From Gammaproteobacteria bacterium (GTDB taxonomy: Bacteria; Pseudomonadota; Gammaproteobacteria; UBA6429; Thiohalophilaceae), in NCBI GenBank assembly GCA_016125505.1, contig WGLP01000003.1, positions 434,001 to 498,000 on the forward strand: a stretch of 64,000 nt of DNA. The letters are read 5' to 3'. The notes under the pieces are model-generated. The model saw only the letters and a program-made list of their open reading frames with translations, had not been told where the DNA came from and made no database searches. The translations under genes were made by a program, and so were the position numbers. Below are positions 47,839-57,512 of the stretch, one piece after another. Positions within the stretch are counted from its first letter, which is position 1; every line of letters starts with the position of its first letter.

Positions 47839-48612
47839 ATGACCTATTGTGTCGCAATCAAAGTCAATCGCGGTATCGTGTTCGCATCCGATTCGCGTAC
47901 CAATGCCGGCGTGGATTACATCAGTACGTACAGCAAGATGCATACTTTCGATCTGCCGGATGATCGTGTTATGGTTTTGTTGTCATCCGGTAACCTGGCC
48001 ACGACGCAGGCTGTGATCAACTGCGTCAAACGGGACATCGAGGATGAGGCAGCGGTGAGCCTGAAGACAGTGCATTACCTCTATGATGCAGCCAATTACA
48101 TTGGAAAGTTATCCCAGCAATATCAGCAGGAGCACAAGACTGCACTGCAGCACAGCGGTATCAGCCCGGAGGCCAACTTCATTCTCGGAGGTCAGGTCCG
48201 TGGCCACGAACAACAGATTTATCTCATTTATCCCCAGGGCAATTACATTACCGCCTCGGAAGACACGCCTTATTTACAGATCGGCGAAACCAAATACGGC
48301 AAGCCGATTCTTGACCGGGTCGTACGCGCAGAGACCTCGCTGGAAGATGCTGCCCGTACGGCACTGGTCTCACTGGATTCCACCATGCGCTCCAATATTT
48401 CCGTGGGCCCGCCGGTGGAGCTCGCCATTTGCGAACACGATGATTTCAAGATCACCCGTTACCTGCGGCTTGACTACGGCACTCCATTATTCAGCTCTTT
48501 GCAGAAAGGCTGGAACGACGGTCTGCGCCGTGCATTTAACCGCTTGCCGCGCTTCGAATGGGAACAACCGACCCTGGTCAAGGACAATAAGAACCAGCCG
48601 GGTGGAAACTGA
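47839..48612 (+). CDS. Anbu-type bacterial proteasome-like peptidase
   Basis: Anbu proteins are ancestral beta-type Ntn hydrolases. The 257-residue product begins MTYCVAIKVNRGIVFASDSR; Thr2 would become the N-terminal nucleophile after Met removal, and no propeptide is present. The conserved lysine equivalent and SSGNLATTQ region follow, and HHYL-type family blocks are present. It is accompanied by ATP-grasp, alpha-E and transglutaminase-like genes, the known Anbu context. Confidence 0.93.
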   Translation: MTYCVAIKVNRGIVFASDSRTNAGVDYISTYSKMHTFDLPDDRVMVLLSSGNLATTQAVINCVKRDIEDEAAVSLKTVHYLYDAANYIGKLSQQYQQEHKTALQHSGISPEANFILGGQVRGHEQQIYLIYPQGNYITASEDTPYLQIGETKYGKPILDRVVRAETSLEDAARTALVSLDSTMRSNISVGPPVELAICEHDDFKITRYLRLDYGTPLFSSLQKGWNDGLRRAFNRLPRFEWEQPTLVKDNKNQPGGN

Positions 48613-48645
48613 ACTTCTGGCAATTAAATTGCAAGGTCTTGCCGC

Positions 48646-51600
48646 ATGACTATTCACGTTTCCATACGCCACAAGACCGTCTACCGCTACGACCACCCGG
48701 TGGTCATGGACCCGCACCTGTTTCGGCTGCGCCCGGCGGTGCATAGCCGTACGCCCATCGAGGCCTACTCGTTCAAGGTCGAACCGGCAAAGCATTTCAT
48801 CAACTGGCAACAGGACCCGTTCGGCAATTTCGTCGCACGCGTTGTCTTTCCCGAACCGGTGAAGGAATTGACCATCGATGTCAGCGTGATCGCCGACATG
48901 ACGGTGATCAACCCGTTCGATTTCTTCGTCGAGGAATACGCCGAGCAGTTTCCATTTGAATACCGCGAGCAATTACGCCAGCAACTGGCGCCTTACCTTA
49001 AGGTCACCGAAGACGGTCCGCTGTTAAACAAATGGCTCAAGCGCATTGACCGCGCAAAGCAAAACACCGTCGACTTTCTGGTGCAGGTCAACCAGCAACT
49101 GCAAAAAGACATCGCCTACAACATCCGGATGGAGCCGGGGGTACAGACCTGCGAGCAAACGCTGGATAAGGCTATCGGTTCCTGCCGCGACAGTGCCTGG
49201 TTGCTGGTGCAGATCCTGCGTCACCTGGGCCTGGCTGCGCGCTTTGTCTCCGGTTATCTGATCCAGCTGACACCGGATCAAAAATCCCTGGATGGTCCGT
49301 CCGGTCCGGAACATGACTTCACCGACCTGCACGCCTGGACCGAGGTCTTCGTGCCGGGCGCCGGCTGGATCGGGCTCGACCCCACCTCCGGCCTGTTCGC
49401 GGGTGAAGGACATATCCCGCTGGCCTGCACGCCGGAGCCCGCCAGCGCCGCACCGGTAAGCGGTTCCTACACCGGCAAGGCCAAGGTCAAATTTCTCTTC
49501 GATAACAGCGTCACGCGCATTCATGAAGATCCGCGCGTGACCAAACCGTTCAGCGCAGACGTGTGGCAGTCGATCATGGCGCTAGGCAGCAAGATCGACG
49601 AACAACTGCAAACCGCCGACGTGCGCCTGACCATGGGTGGCGAACCCACCTTCGTCTCCATCGATGATATGGATTCCGCGCAATGGACCGTTGCCGCCGA
49701 CGGCAAGGACAAACGCGAACGCGCCGAAGTGTTGTTGCGTCGCTTGTGGCAACACTTCGCCGTGGGCGGCGTGTTGTATTACGGCCAGGGCAAATGGTAT
49801 CCGGGAGAACAGCTGCCACGCTGGGCCTGGGGCTGCTTCTGGCGCAGTGACAACAAACCGCTGTGGCAGGACCCTGCCTTGCTGGCCAACGCCACCGCGG
49901 CATATCAATTCACGCCGGAACATGCGCGCGACTTTGCGCGCGCGCTGGCGCGACAGCTGGGCGTCAAACCCGAGTTTGTCACGCCCGGGTATGAAGACAT
50001 CTTTTACTATTTATATAGAGAAGCGGAATTACCGGTCAACGTCGATCCCTTGTCGGCGGATCTCAAGGATCCGATGGAACGTCAGCGCCTCACCGAACTG
50101 CTGAAGCGCGGGCTGGACAAAGTTAGCGGTTACGCCCTGCCACTGCATTACAACACCGTGACGTCACGCTGGCGCAGTTGCCGTTGGGAATTTCGTCTGG
50201 GCCGCATGTATCTGATTCCCGGCGATTCCCCCATGGGCCTGCGCCTGCCGTTGCACTCCCTGCCCTGGGTGGCGCCAGCGAAACGCGAGCAACAACACGA
50301 ACGCAGCCTGTTCGAGCCCATGCCGCCGCTGGGTGACGATTACGGCGAGATCGCGCGCCGCTACAGTCAGCAGTTCCTGCAACCGGAGGTGCATCCGGAA
50401 ATTCAGGAACAGCAGGTCATGGCACCGGATGCACCGCAGGACATCATTCACTCCGCCCTGTGCATCGAGCCGCGTGACGGCCGTCTGCATGTGTTTCTGC
50501 CGCCGCTGACCCATCTCGAACACTATCTGGAATTACTCGCCGCCATTGAAGCCACCGCGCGACAAACGCAATGGCCGGTGATCCTCGAAGGTTATCCACC
50601 GCCAACCGATCCCCGCTTATTGCGTCTGATGGTCACGCCCGATCCCGGTGTCATCGAGGTGAACGTACACCCGGCAACAAACTGGCAGCATCTGGTGGAC
50701 AACACCACCGCGCTGTACGGCATCGCGCGCGAAAGCCGGCTCGGTACCGAAAAGTTCATGATCGACGGTCGCCACACCGGCACCGGCGGCGGCAACCACG
50801 TCACCCTGGGCGGTGCGGCGCCGATGGACAGTCCTTTCCTGCGCCGTCCCGAATTGTTACGCAGCCTGATCAATTACTGGCAGCATCACCCGGGCCTGTC
50901 GTATTTGTTCTCGGGCATGTTCATCGGGCCGACCAGTCAGGCCCCGCGCGTGGACGAAGGCCGCGATGAAAATCTCTATGAACTGGCCATCGCCTTCGCG
51001 CAAATGCCCGAAGGCGAAGTGCCGCAACCCTGGCTGGTGGATCGCCTGCTGCGCAACCTGTTAGTCGATATCACCGGCAATACCCATCGCGCCGAATTCT
51101 GTATCGACAAACTCTACAACCCCGGTTCCGGCAGCGGCCGCCTCGGCCTGGTGGAACTGCGTGCATTTGAAATGCCGCCGCATGCCCACATGAGTCTGGT
51201 GCAGATGTTGTTGTTGCGCAGCTTTATCGCGTGGTTCTGGCAAACGCCGTATAACAATCCACTGGTACCGTGGGGCACCGAATTGCACGATCGCTTCATG
51301 CTGCCGCATTACGTGCGCAGCGATCTGCGCGACGTATGCTGCGATCTGCAGCGCGCCGGCATTCCGTTTGAATTGTCCTGGCTCGACGCGTTTTTCGAAT
51401 TTCGTTTTCCGCACTACGGCGACATCCAGTTACAGGACCTGTCGCTGGAGCTGCGCTTTGCCTTGGAGCCCTGGCATGTGTTGGGCGAAGAAGTCACTGC
51501 GCAAGGCACAGCACGCTTCGTTGATTCCTCCGTCGAGCGTGTGCAGGTCAAACTTAACGGTGCGACCGACAATCGTTTTGTCGTGACCTGCAATGGCCGG

Positions 51601-51954
51601 CGCGTGCCGTTGCGCAACACCGGCACGCAGGCGGAATACGTTGCCGGCGTCCGTTATCGTGCATGGCAACCGGCCTCGGCCCTGCATCCGACCATCGGCA
51701 TTCATTCGCCGCTGGTATTCGATATCGTCGATACCTGGAACAATTGTTCCATCGGTGGCTGTACCTATCACGTGGCCCATCCCGGTGGACGCAATTACGA
51801 AACCTTCCCGGTCAATGCATTCGAGGCGGAGGCGCGCCGTGTCGCGCGTTTCTGGCAGAACGGTTATACGCCGGGCAAGGTTTACGTGCCCGCGGAAGAG
51901 GTCAACCCGGCTTATCCGTATACGCTGGATTTGCGGCGTAAATCCGCTTGCTAG
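48646..51954 (+). CDS. Transglutaminase-like protein with DUF2126 region
   Basis: The 1102-residue protein has an N-terminal bacterial transglutaminase fold with triad Cys180 (GSCRDSAWLL), His229 (DLHAWTEVF) and Asp245 (GLDPTSGL). From about residue 300 to the end is the DUF2126 region (MGGEPTFVSIDD, GGNHVTLGGAAP, TGNTHRAEFCIDKLYNP). Family context suggests a papain-like amidase acting on peptides with the ATP-grasp ligase and Anbu. No signal peptide. Its last 53 bp overlap the convergent metallopeptidase gene. Confidence 0.93.
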   Translation: MTIHVSIRHKTVYRYDHPVVMDPHLFRLRPAVHSRTPIEAYSFKVEPAKHFINWQQDPFGNFVARVVFPEPVKELTIDVSVIADMTVINPFDFFVEEYAEQFPFEYREQLRQQLAPYLKVTEDGPLLNKWLKRIDRAKQNTVDFLVQVNQQLQKDIAYNIRMEPGVQTCEQTLDKAIGSCRDSAWLLVQILRHLGLAARFVSGYLIQLTPDQKSLDGPSGPEHDFTDLHAWTEVFVPGAGWIGLDPTSGLFAGEGHIPLACTPEPASAAPVSGSYTGKAKVKFLFDNSVTRIHEDPRVTKPFSADVWQSIMALGSKIDEQLQTADVRLTMGGEPTFVSIDDMDSAQWTVAADGKDKRERAEVLLRRLWQHFAVGGVLYYGQGKWYPGEQLPRWAWGCFWRSDNKPLWQDPALLANATAAYQFTPEHARDFARALARQLGVKPEFVTPGYEDIFYYLYREAELPVNVDPLSADLKDPMERQRLTELLKRGLDKVSGYALPLHYNTVTSRWRSCRWEFRLGRMYLIPGDSPMGLRLPLHSLPWVAPAKREQQHERSLFEPMPPLGDDYGEIARRYSQQFLQPEVHPEIQEQQVMAPDAPQDIIHSALCIEPRDGRLHVFLPPLTHLEHYLELLAAIEATARQTQWPVILEGYPPPTDPRLLRLMVTPDPGVIEVNVHPATNWQHLVDNTTALYGIARESRLGTEKFMIDGRHTGTGGGNHVTLGGAAPMDSPFLRRPELLRSLINYWQHHPGLSYLFSGMFIGPTSQAPRVDEGRDENLYELAIAFAQMPEGEVPQPWLVDRLLRNLLVDITGNTHRAEFCIDKLYNPGSGSGRLGLVELRAFEMPPHAHMSLVQMLLLRSFIAWFWQTPYNNPLVPWGTELHDRFMLPHYVRSDLRDVCCDLQRAGIPFELSWLDAFFEFRFPHYGDIQLQDLSLELRFALEPWHVLGEEVTAQGTARFVDSSVERVQVKLNGATDNRFVVTCNGRRVPLRNTGTQAEYVAGVRYRAWQPASALHPTIGIHSPLVFDIVDTWNNCSIGGCTYHVAHPGGRNYETFPVNAFEAEARRVARFWQNGYTPGKVYVPAEEVNPAYPYTLDLRRKSAC

Positions 51955-53080
51955 TCTTGACGCTGGTCTTTTTCTTTTGCCGAGCCACTTCGGCGCTCAC
52001 GACCTGGTGCACGAAGCGCAGCTTGTCGCCGACCTTGGCGGAGACCGCAAACGGATAGGCATCACGCAGTCCCATGCTGCGATTGAGCGCATTCATGACG
52101 ATGGTCAGGCGCAACCAGTCGGTGAGCATCGCATCGAAACTCATGCCCTTGAAATAATCCCGCGCCTTCATCAGGCTGCCATTGCGTAAAGGCAGGGGCA
52201 GGCTGATCTTGCGGCCCTCGATCGCGAACCCGAAATCATAGGCGGTTTCCATGGTGTCGGTAATGTGCAGGTAGTGCGCCCAGGTCTCGGCCCAGTCTTC
52301 CCAGGGATGCGCGCTGGCATAGGCGCTGATGAAATTTTCCTGCCAGTCCGGATGCGGGCCGTTTTGATAATAGAGTTGCAATGAGTGCTGGTAGTCATGA
52401 CGCTCATCGCCAAACAAGGCGCGGAACGCCTCCAGGTGTCCGGCATCCACCACCAGCCGGTCCCAGAAATAATGCCCGGTTTCATGCCGCACGTGTCCGA
52501 GTGTCGTGCGATAAGGCTCTTTCATGTTCTCGCGCACCGCTTCGCGGTGACTGTGATCGGCTTCCCGGATGTTAATGGTGATGGTGCCCGCGTCATGGCC
52601 GGTCATGATCTGTTGATAGGTCACCAGCTCCTGTGTGTACGGATCGTATTGCTTGACGTCTTCCATAAAACGGAATTCAAGCCCCTTCGCCGGATCGGCT
52701 TCGCGATCAATGACGCGCAGACCGATCTTGAACAGATTGTAGAGCGTGCGCCGCTTGCCGCGTTCCATGCGATACCAGCGCTTCAGGTTCCCGGGCTTGG
52801 TCAGATCCGGAATGATCTTGTTGAGACGACAGGAAACACAGTAATCGTGTTCGTCATCCTCGGCGATCATCCAGTTGCATACCTGATGTTCGAGGTAATT
52901 CGCACACTTGCGGTAATAACGCTTGGGCACCAGTTCACTGGTCCAGCGCTGCTCATCGACGGACTTGATCGGCACCAGGATCAGACGATCGGGTAAAAAA
53001 CCGGTTTCGGTCTGGCAATTCACGCACAGACTGTTTTCAAAAAACAGGCGGTTACCACAACTGCACGAAAATGTTTGCAT
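51902..53080 (-). CDS. Zinc-ribbon plus HExxH putative metallopeptidase
   Basis: The 392-residue protein starts MQTFSCSCGN and has zinc-ribbon cysteines (Cys6, Cys8, Cys19, Cys22), then a metallopeptidase-like centre RHETGHYFWDRLV with His199, Glu200 and His203. It ends with a Lys-rich tail. This family usually accompanies the transglutaminase/Anbu locus. Its 3' end overlaps the transglutaminase gene by 53 bp in the convergent orientation. The upstream in-frame extension to 53137 is not needed. Confidence 0.87.
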   Translation of the reverse strand: MQTFSCSCGNRLFFENSLCVNCQTETGFLPDRLILVPIKSVDEQRWTSELVPKRYYRKCANYLEHQVCNWMIAEDDEHDYCVSCRLNKIIPDLTKPGNLKRWYRMERGKRRTLYNLFKIGLRVIDREADPAKGLEFRFMEDVKQYDPYTQELVTYQQIMTGHDAGTITINIREADHSHREAVRENMKEPYRTTLGHVRHETGHYFWDRLVVDAGHLEAFRALFGDERHDYQHSLQLYYQNGPHPDWQENFISAYASAHPWEDWAETWAHYLHITDTMETAYDFGFAIEGRKISLPLPLRNGSLMKARDYFKGMSFDAMLTDWLRLTIVMNALNRSMGLRDAYPFAVSAKVGDKLRFVHQVVSAEVARQKKKTSVKTSKRIYAANPAYTDKPG

Positions 53081-53112
53081 AGGCGCCTTCTGGGAAAATC
53101 TGGTTTGAGTAT

Positions 53113-54399
53113 ATGGTAGACTCCCAAGCACAGCCAACAGCCGCTATAACCCCTTCATTGATAAGTCAAATGTCCAGTCTCGAGTCGAAATACGCCGCCG
53201 ACTTTCAGCAGCACGAAGTCACTCGCATCGATAACGATCGGAATTTACTGCCCAAGCTGGATGCCATCCGCGCCGGCGAGGATATCGAATCGCTGGAGCG
53301 TTTCGCCAAGGCCTATCTTGGCATGTATCTGGATATCGATAACAACATCCCGCCGCAGGAACGCATTGTCATCCTCGCCAATCCGGCATTGGCCGGGGCA
53401 ATCCAGACGGGATTTGCGGCGGTCCTCACCCAGGCCCGCTTTCCCGATGAAATACAGATTGCCGATGCCATGATGAACGAACAACCGCTCGCGGTGGGAT
53501 ATATCCTGCTGGCGGCGCTGGATCTGTTTGCCGAGGATCCGGAATACGCCGTCACCACACTGCCGGCGAACACGGTGCGCAGCGCGATCTGTTTTCATTA
53601 CGCCGCCAAGACCGAAATTCAGGACAAATGGTTTACGCAGATCCTGGAACAGCGCCAGGACGATGTGGCGCAGGCACTCACCGCGTTCTGGCACCAATTA
53701 ATCTTGCGCGACTGCGATCACCTCCCCGGCCTGTACCGCATCATCAGTGATCCGCATTACGACGATATCAGCCGGCGTGTCGTGTTGCCGGTGCTGGCCT
53801 CGCTGCAGCAGTGCCGCAAGGGCGTGCTGCGGGATCTTTTGCATGCCGCCCTGCGTATCTGCGATCACGATGAACTGTTGCGAATCAGCGAAGCCGCCCT
53901 GGAGCAATGGAATCGCGCCGACCCCAGCCGCTATATTCTGTGGCTGGCGACGGCATTCCTGCTGCAACCGCAACACTACGCCATGCACCTCGCGGATTAT
54001 TGCGGCCACTCCAAGGAAAAACTCCTGCCGCTGCTGGACTTCAGCGTGCTGGCCCTGCAGGGCGACAGGCAGGACCGGCTGGCGCTGACGGCACAGACCT
54101 GTGCGCAATTATTGCGGGTCATCGCCGTCAAGTTTGCACCGCAACTGGACCGCTACGGCAACCTCAGCGATATCACGCAAAAGGTGATGTATCTCTTCTA
54201 CCGCCTCGCCATCGCGACGGATGCGGACGCCGCCGTCCACGGCCTGGCCCAGGTGCGGGTAATGAAGCTGTACAAGGACATCCTGGCATTTATTCGCGAA
54301 CAGGCACCGCACGCAGCCGGGTTCGACGCGTTTCTGGCCCGACTCCAGGACGCGGGTGCCATCAAAACCCGCAAGAAATGGTCCGATCTGGGTCACTGA
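53113..54399 (+). CDS. Uncharacterised alpha-helical protein
   Basis: I do not recognise this 428-residue protein. It is soluble, with no signal or membrane span, and appears all-helical with many short amphipathic helices and scattered cysteines (for example RDCDHL, RICDHDELL), somewhat like TPR/HEAT-type scaffolds. ATG 53113 overlaps no gene; ATG 53170 (MSSLESKYAAD) is an alternative. It is divergent from the metallopeptidase gene with only 32 bp between starts. Confidence 0.75.
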   Translation: MVDSQAQPTAAITPSLISQMSSLESKYAADFQQHEVTRIDNDRNLLPKLDAIRAGEDIESLERFAKAYLGMYLDIDNNIPPQERIVILANPALAGAIQTGFAAVLTQARFPDEIQIADAMMNEQPLAVGYILLAALDLFAEDPEYAVTTLPANTVRSAICFHYAAKTEIQDKWFTQILEQRQDDVAQALTAFWHQLILRDCDHLPGLYRIISDPHYDDISRRVVLPVLASLQQCRKGVLRDLLHAALRICDHDELLRISEAALEQWNRADPSRYILWLATAFLLQPQHYAMHLADYCGHSKEKLLPLLDFSVLALQGDRQDRLALTAQTCAQLLRVIAVKFAPQLDRYGNLSDITQKVMYLFYRLAIATDADAAVHGLAQVRVMKLYKDILAFIREQAPHAAGFDAFLARLQDAGAIKTRKKWSDLGH

Positions 54400-54550
54400 C
54401 CCGCCGTGCCCGCACCCGGCGGCTTCTCTCCCCTGCCCGCCTACAGTAGAATAAGCAGCCCTGCGCCTTGGACCATTCCTTCAGGCGTACCAGCGGATAC
54501 CAGCGACGAAGAGTCCCATGACCAGCGCAAGCGGCGAGAAAGTTGTCAGC

Positions 54551-55618
54551 ATGAAATACAAGACGGATGACCTGCGAATACTTGAGATAAAGGAGGTCAG
54601 TCCGCCCGATGTCGTGCACGCCGAATATCCCATCACGGACGTCGCCACCGAGACCATTGCCGAGACCCGTAACGCGATCCACCGGATTCTGCATGGCGAA
54701 GACGATCGCATGCTGGTGATTATCGGCCCCTGTTCCATCCACGACCCGCAGGCCGCGCTGGAATATGCACAGCGCCTGAAACAACAACGCGACGCCCTGG
54801 GCAAGGACCTGCTTATCGTCATGCGTGTGTATTTCGAAAAACCGCGGACGACCGTGGGCTGGAAGGGCCTGATTAACGACCCGCACCTGGATGACAGCTA
54901 CCATATCAACGATGGCCTGCGTATCGCACGCAAGCTGTTGCTGGATATCAATAACCTCGGCGTACCCGCCGCCACCGAATACCTCGACCTGGTGACACCG
55001 CAATATGTCGCCGACCTGATCAGCTGGGGTGCCATCGGCGCGCGTACTACCGAAAGCCAGGTTCACCGCGAACTGGCCTCCGGACTGTCCTGCCCCGTGG
55101 GCTTCAAGAACGGCACCGACGGTACGCTGAAGATCGCCGTCGACGCGATCCGGGCTGCCGAGCGGCCTCACCATTTTCTATCGCTGACCAAGGCCGGGCG
55201 TTCCGCGATCTTCTCCACGGCCGGCAATGACGATTGCCACATCATCCTGCGCGGAGGCCGCAAGACCAATTACGACGCCGAATCCGTCAACAAGGCGGCC
55301 GGCGAGCTGATCCATGCGGGCCTGCCGGCACGCATCATGATCGATTTCTCCCACGCCAACAGCTCCAAACAACACCAGCGCCAGATCGTCGTAGCCAAGG
55401 ATGTGGCGCAGCAAATTGCCGGCGGCGACACGCGCATCATCGGCGCCATGATCGAAAGCCACCTCAAGGCAGGGCGTCAGGATGTGGCCGAAGGCAAGGA
55501 GCTGGAATACGGCAAAAGCATTACCGATGCCTGCATCAGCTGGGAAGAGAGCGTACCGGTACTGGAAGAACTGGCCGCGGCCGTGCGTGCACGCCGTACG
55601 CGCGCAACGCAAGGCTAG
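54551..55618 (+). CDS. aroG: 3-deoxy-7-phosphoheptulonate synthase (AroG type)
   Basis: It condenses PEP and erythrose-4-phosphate, the first step to aromatic amino acids. The 355-residue type I enzyme begins MKYKTDDLRILEIKEVSPP, aligned with E. coli AroG (MNYQNDDLRI), so this ATG is preferred over 54518. Motifs: IIGPCSIHD, MRVYFEKPRTTVGWKG, GARTTESQVHRE, GFKNGTDG and DFSHANSSKQ. Which amino acid inhibits it cannot be read with confidence. Confidence 0.95.
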   Translation: MKYKTDDLRILEIKEVSPPDVVHAEYPITDVATETIAETRNAIHRILHGEDDRMLVIIGPCSIHDPQAALEYAQRLKQQRDALGKDLLIVMRVYFEKPRTTVGWKGLINDPHLDDSYHINDGLRIARKLLLDINNLGVPAATEYLDLVTPQYVADLISWGAIGARTTESQVHRELASGLSCPVGFKNGTDGTLKIAVDAIRAAERPHHFLSLTKAGRSAIFSTAGNDDCHIILRGGRKTNYDAESVNKAAGELIHAGLPARIMIDFSHANSSKQHQRQIVVAKDVAQQIAGGDTRIIGAMIESHLKAGRQDVAEGKELEYGKSITDACISWEESVPVLEELAAAVRARRTRATQG

Positions 55619-56481
55619 CCCGCTAGCGAATCGCCGAACAGCGCCTTCTGCGTTGCACCGATCTGAGTCTGCGCCTCCTGCACCGCCTCACCGATATCCT
55701 CCGCACGCAAACTGGCCATTGCCCACGCCTCCGCATCAATGCGGTTTAAATCTTCCGCCGCCGGGATATCGCCATACGGCAGCGAGGCAATCGCGTTGGC
55801 AATATGGATGTGCGCCACCGCCGAAGGGTATTTGCGGGCCTGCGCGGGGTGATGATGATGCGCGATACACTCCACGATAAGCTCCGGTAAATGCCACTGT
55901 TGCGCCAGCTGCGCACCCACCTCGGTGTGATCGAATCCCAGCAGTTCACGCTCGGCATCGATGAGATCCCTGCTCGCCTCGCCTTGCACCGTCAGCATGA
56001 TCGCCGCCAGCTCTTCCTGTGGAATCCGATTGAGCATGATCAGATGGCCGATGTCGTGCAGCAGTCCGGCGGTAAACAGCGTATCGGCATTGGCCTTTTT
56101 CGAATGTGTCGCCAGGACACGGGCAAGCAGGGCGCAATACAGGCTGTGGTGCCAGAAATCGGCAACCGAGATGACATCGTTGGGAATACCCTCGAAGACT
56201 TTGGCCGCCGTGGTGGAAATCACCAGGTCACGGATCTGCTTGGTGCCGAGGATCGTCACTGCCCGGCTGATGGAATCGATCTGCCGCATGCTGCCATACA
56301 TGGGGCTGTTGGCGATTTTCAATAGCCGCGTTGCCAGCCCCGGATCCTGACTGATGACCTTGGCGATATCCGCCGCACTCGTATGTTCATCATTGACCAT
56401 TTCGTTGACGCGCAGTACAACCTCGGGCAGCGAGACCAGCGCGCCAACATCATCCACCAGGGCTTGAGCAGTTAACACCAT
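55615..56481 (-). CDS. HDOD-domain signalling protein
   Basis: The 288-residue protein has a complete HDOD domain (VSLPEVVLRVNEMVND, ISQDPGLATRLLKIANSPMYG, FTAGLLHDIGHL, HHHHPAQARKYPSAVAHIHIAN). These proteins lack output domains and act in stress or second-messenger signalling. The stop codon lies in the same GCTAGC as that of aroG. The ORF extends upstream to 56640, but ATG 56481 starts the domain. Confidence 0.88.
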   Translation of the reverse strand: MVLTAQALVDDVGALVSLPEVVLRVNEMVNDEHTSAADIAKVISQDPGLATRLLKIANSPMYGSMRQIDSISRAVTILGTKQIRDLVISTTAAKVFEGIPNDVISVADFWHHSLYCALLARVLATHSKKANADTLFTAGLLHDIGHLIMLNRIPQEELAAIMLTVQGEASRDLIDAERELLGFDHTEVGAQLAQQWHLPELIVECIAHHHHPAQARKYPSAVAHIHIANAIASLPYGDIPAAEDLNRIDAEAWAMASLRAEDIGEAVQEAQTQIGATQKALFGDSLAG

Positions 56482-56682
56482 GATATTCCGTACGATTTGT
56501 CCATGACCTGGTAATTGTAGCCGCCCCCCGCATAACTTGCCTGCCTGCCCCCGGCCACCCCACCGGAAAATTGTGATCCACTGCCCGGGAATCGCACCCT
56601 GATGATTGCGCCGTCTTTGCGCTGCCAATATATTGGTCACCTCAGCAGTATTACTGACACGGCTTATCCACCCGGTTACCCG

Positions 56683-57102
56683 ATGCCCCGTTTACAGCCT
56701 TTCCATCTGGCGTTTCCCGTACGCGACCTCGCGCTTACCCGTGATTTTTATACCCGCATTCTCGGTTGCCGCACGGGTCGCAGCAGTGATAGCTGGATTG
56801 ACTTCGATTTGTACGGACACCAAATCGTCGCGCATTTGGCGCCCAAAACTTCAGCTTCGCACAATCCGGTCGATGGACATGATGTGCCCGTGCCACATTT
56901 CGGTGTGGTGCTGGAATGGGATGCCTGGCACAGCCTGGCCGACCGGCTCCGTCAGGCGGGAGTGGAATTTGTGATTGAACCGTATATCCGGTTTGCCGGT
57001 CAGATCGGGGAGCAGGCGACAATGTTTTTCCTTGACCCCTCGGGCAATGCCCTGGAATTCAAGGCATTTCGCGACCCGACACAATTGTTTGCAACAGAAT
57101 AA
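56683..57102 (+). CDS. VOC-family (glyoxalase/dioxygenase fold) protein
   Basis: The 139-residue protein has two beta-alpha-beta-beta-beta units: [20 protein letters not shown] with a metal-ligand His, [18 protein letters not shown], and [15 protein letters not shown] with the C-terminal Glu. This is the catechol-dioxygenase-like pattern of the VOC superfamily. ATG 56683 is chosen over 56602 because the domain starts there. Substrate unknown. Confidence 0.85.
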   Translation: MPRLQPFHLAFPVRDLALTRDFYTRILGCRTGRSSDSWIDFDLYGHQIVAHLAPKTSASHNPVDGHDVPVPHFGVVLEWDAWHSLADRLRQAGVEFVIEPYIRFAGQIGEQATMFFLDPSGNALEFKAFRDPTQLFATE

Positions 57103-57117
57103 CGTAGGAAGCCGTTC

Positions 57118-57435
57118 ATGCCGTCATTGTGCGTACGCTGTATTTTGTTAGCCGCCTGTCTCGCCCTCGGTGCCTGTGCCAGCAGCACCCCCACCGGCGA
57201 AAGTACCGGCGAATTCTTCGATAACAGCATGATCACGGCCAAGATCAAAAGTCGCTTGATAGATGACCCGATGACCGGCATCTTCCGCATCAAGGTAAAT
57301 ACCTTCAAGGGCGTGGTCCAGCTTAGCGGTATTGTGCATTCGGATGATGAAAAAAGCCGCGCCGAGGTCATTGCCTATTCGGTGGATGGCGTCAAGAAAG
57401 TGGAGAACTCGCTTGAGGTGACACCGACAAGGTAA
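57118..57435 (+). CDS. BON-domain lipoprotein
   Basis: A 105-residue protein with lipobox LGACAS (Cys20) and a single BON domain (ITAKIKSRLIDDPMTG, FKGVVQLSGIVHS, VKKVENSLEV). It resembles OsmY/DolP-type envelope proteins that bind membranes. It lies 15 bp behind the VOC gene and is followed by a strong palindromic terminator. Confidence 0.9.
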   Translation: MPSLCVRCILLAACLALGACASSTPTGESTGEFFDNSMITAKIKSRLIDDPMTGIFRIKVNTFKGVVQLSGIVHSDDEKSRAEVIAYSVDGVKKVENSLEVTPTR

Positions 57436-57453
57436 ACCGCCACAACAGCCTGT

Positions 57454-57491
57454 AAATGCAAACGCCCGGCTTAAGCCGGGCGTTTGCATTT
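57454..57491. terminator. Perfect 38-bp palindrome, likely terminator
   Basis: The two 19-bp arms are fully complementary with no loop bases required beyond CTTAAG at the centre. It lies 18 bp after the BON gene stop and before a convergent small gene, so it can serve both strands. Only short T-runs flank the core. Confidence 0.85.
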
Positions 57492-57512
57492 GAGGAAATA
57501 CACCTTGGCTGC

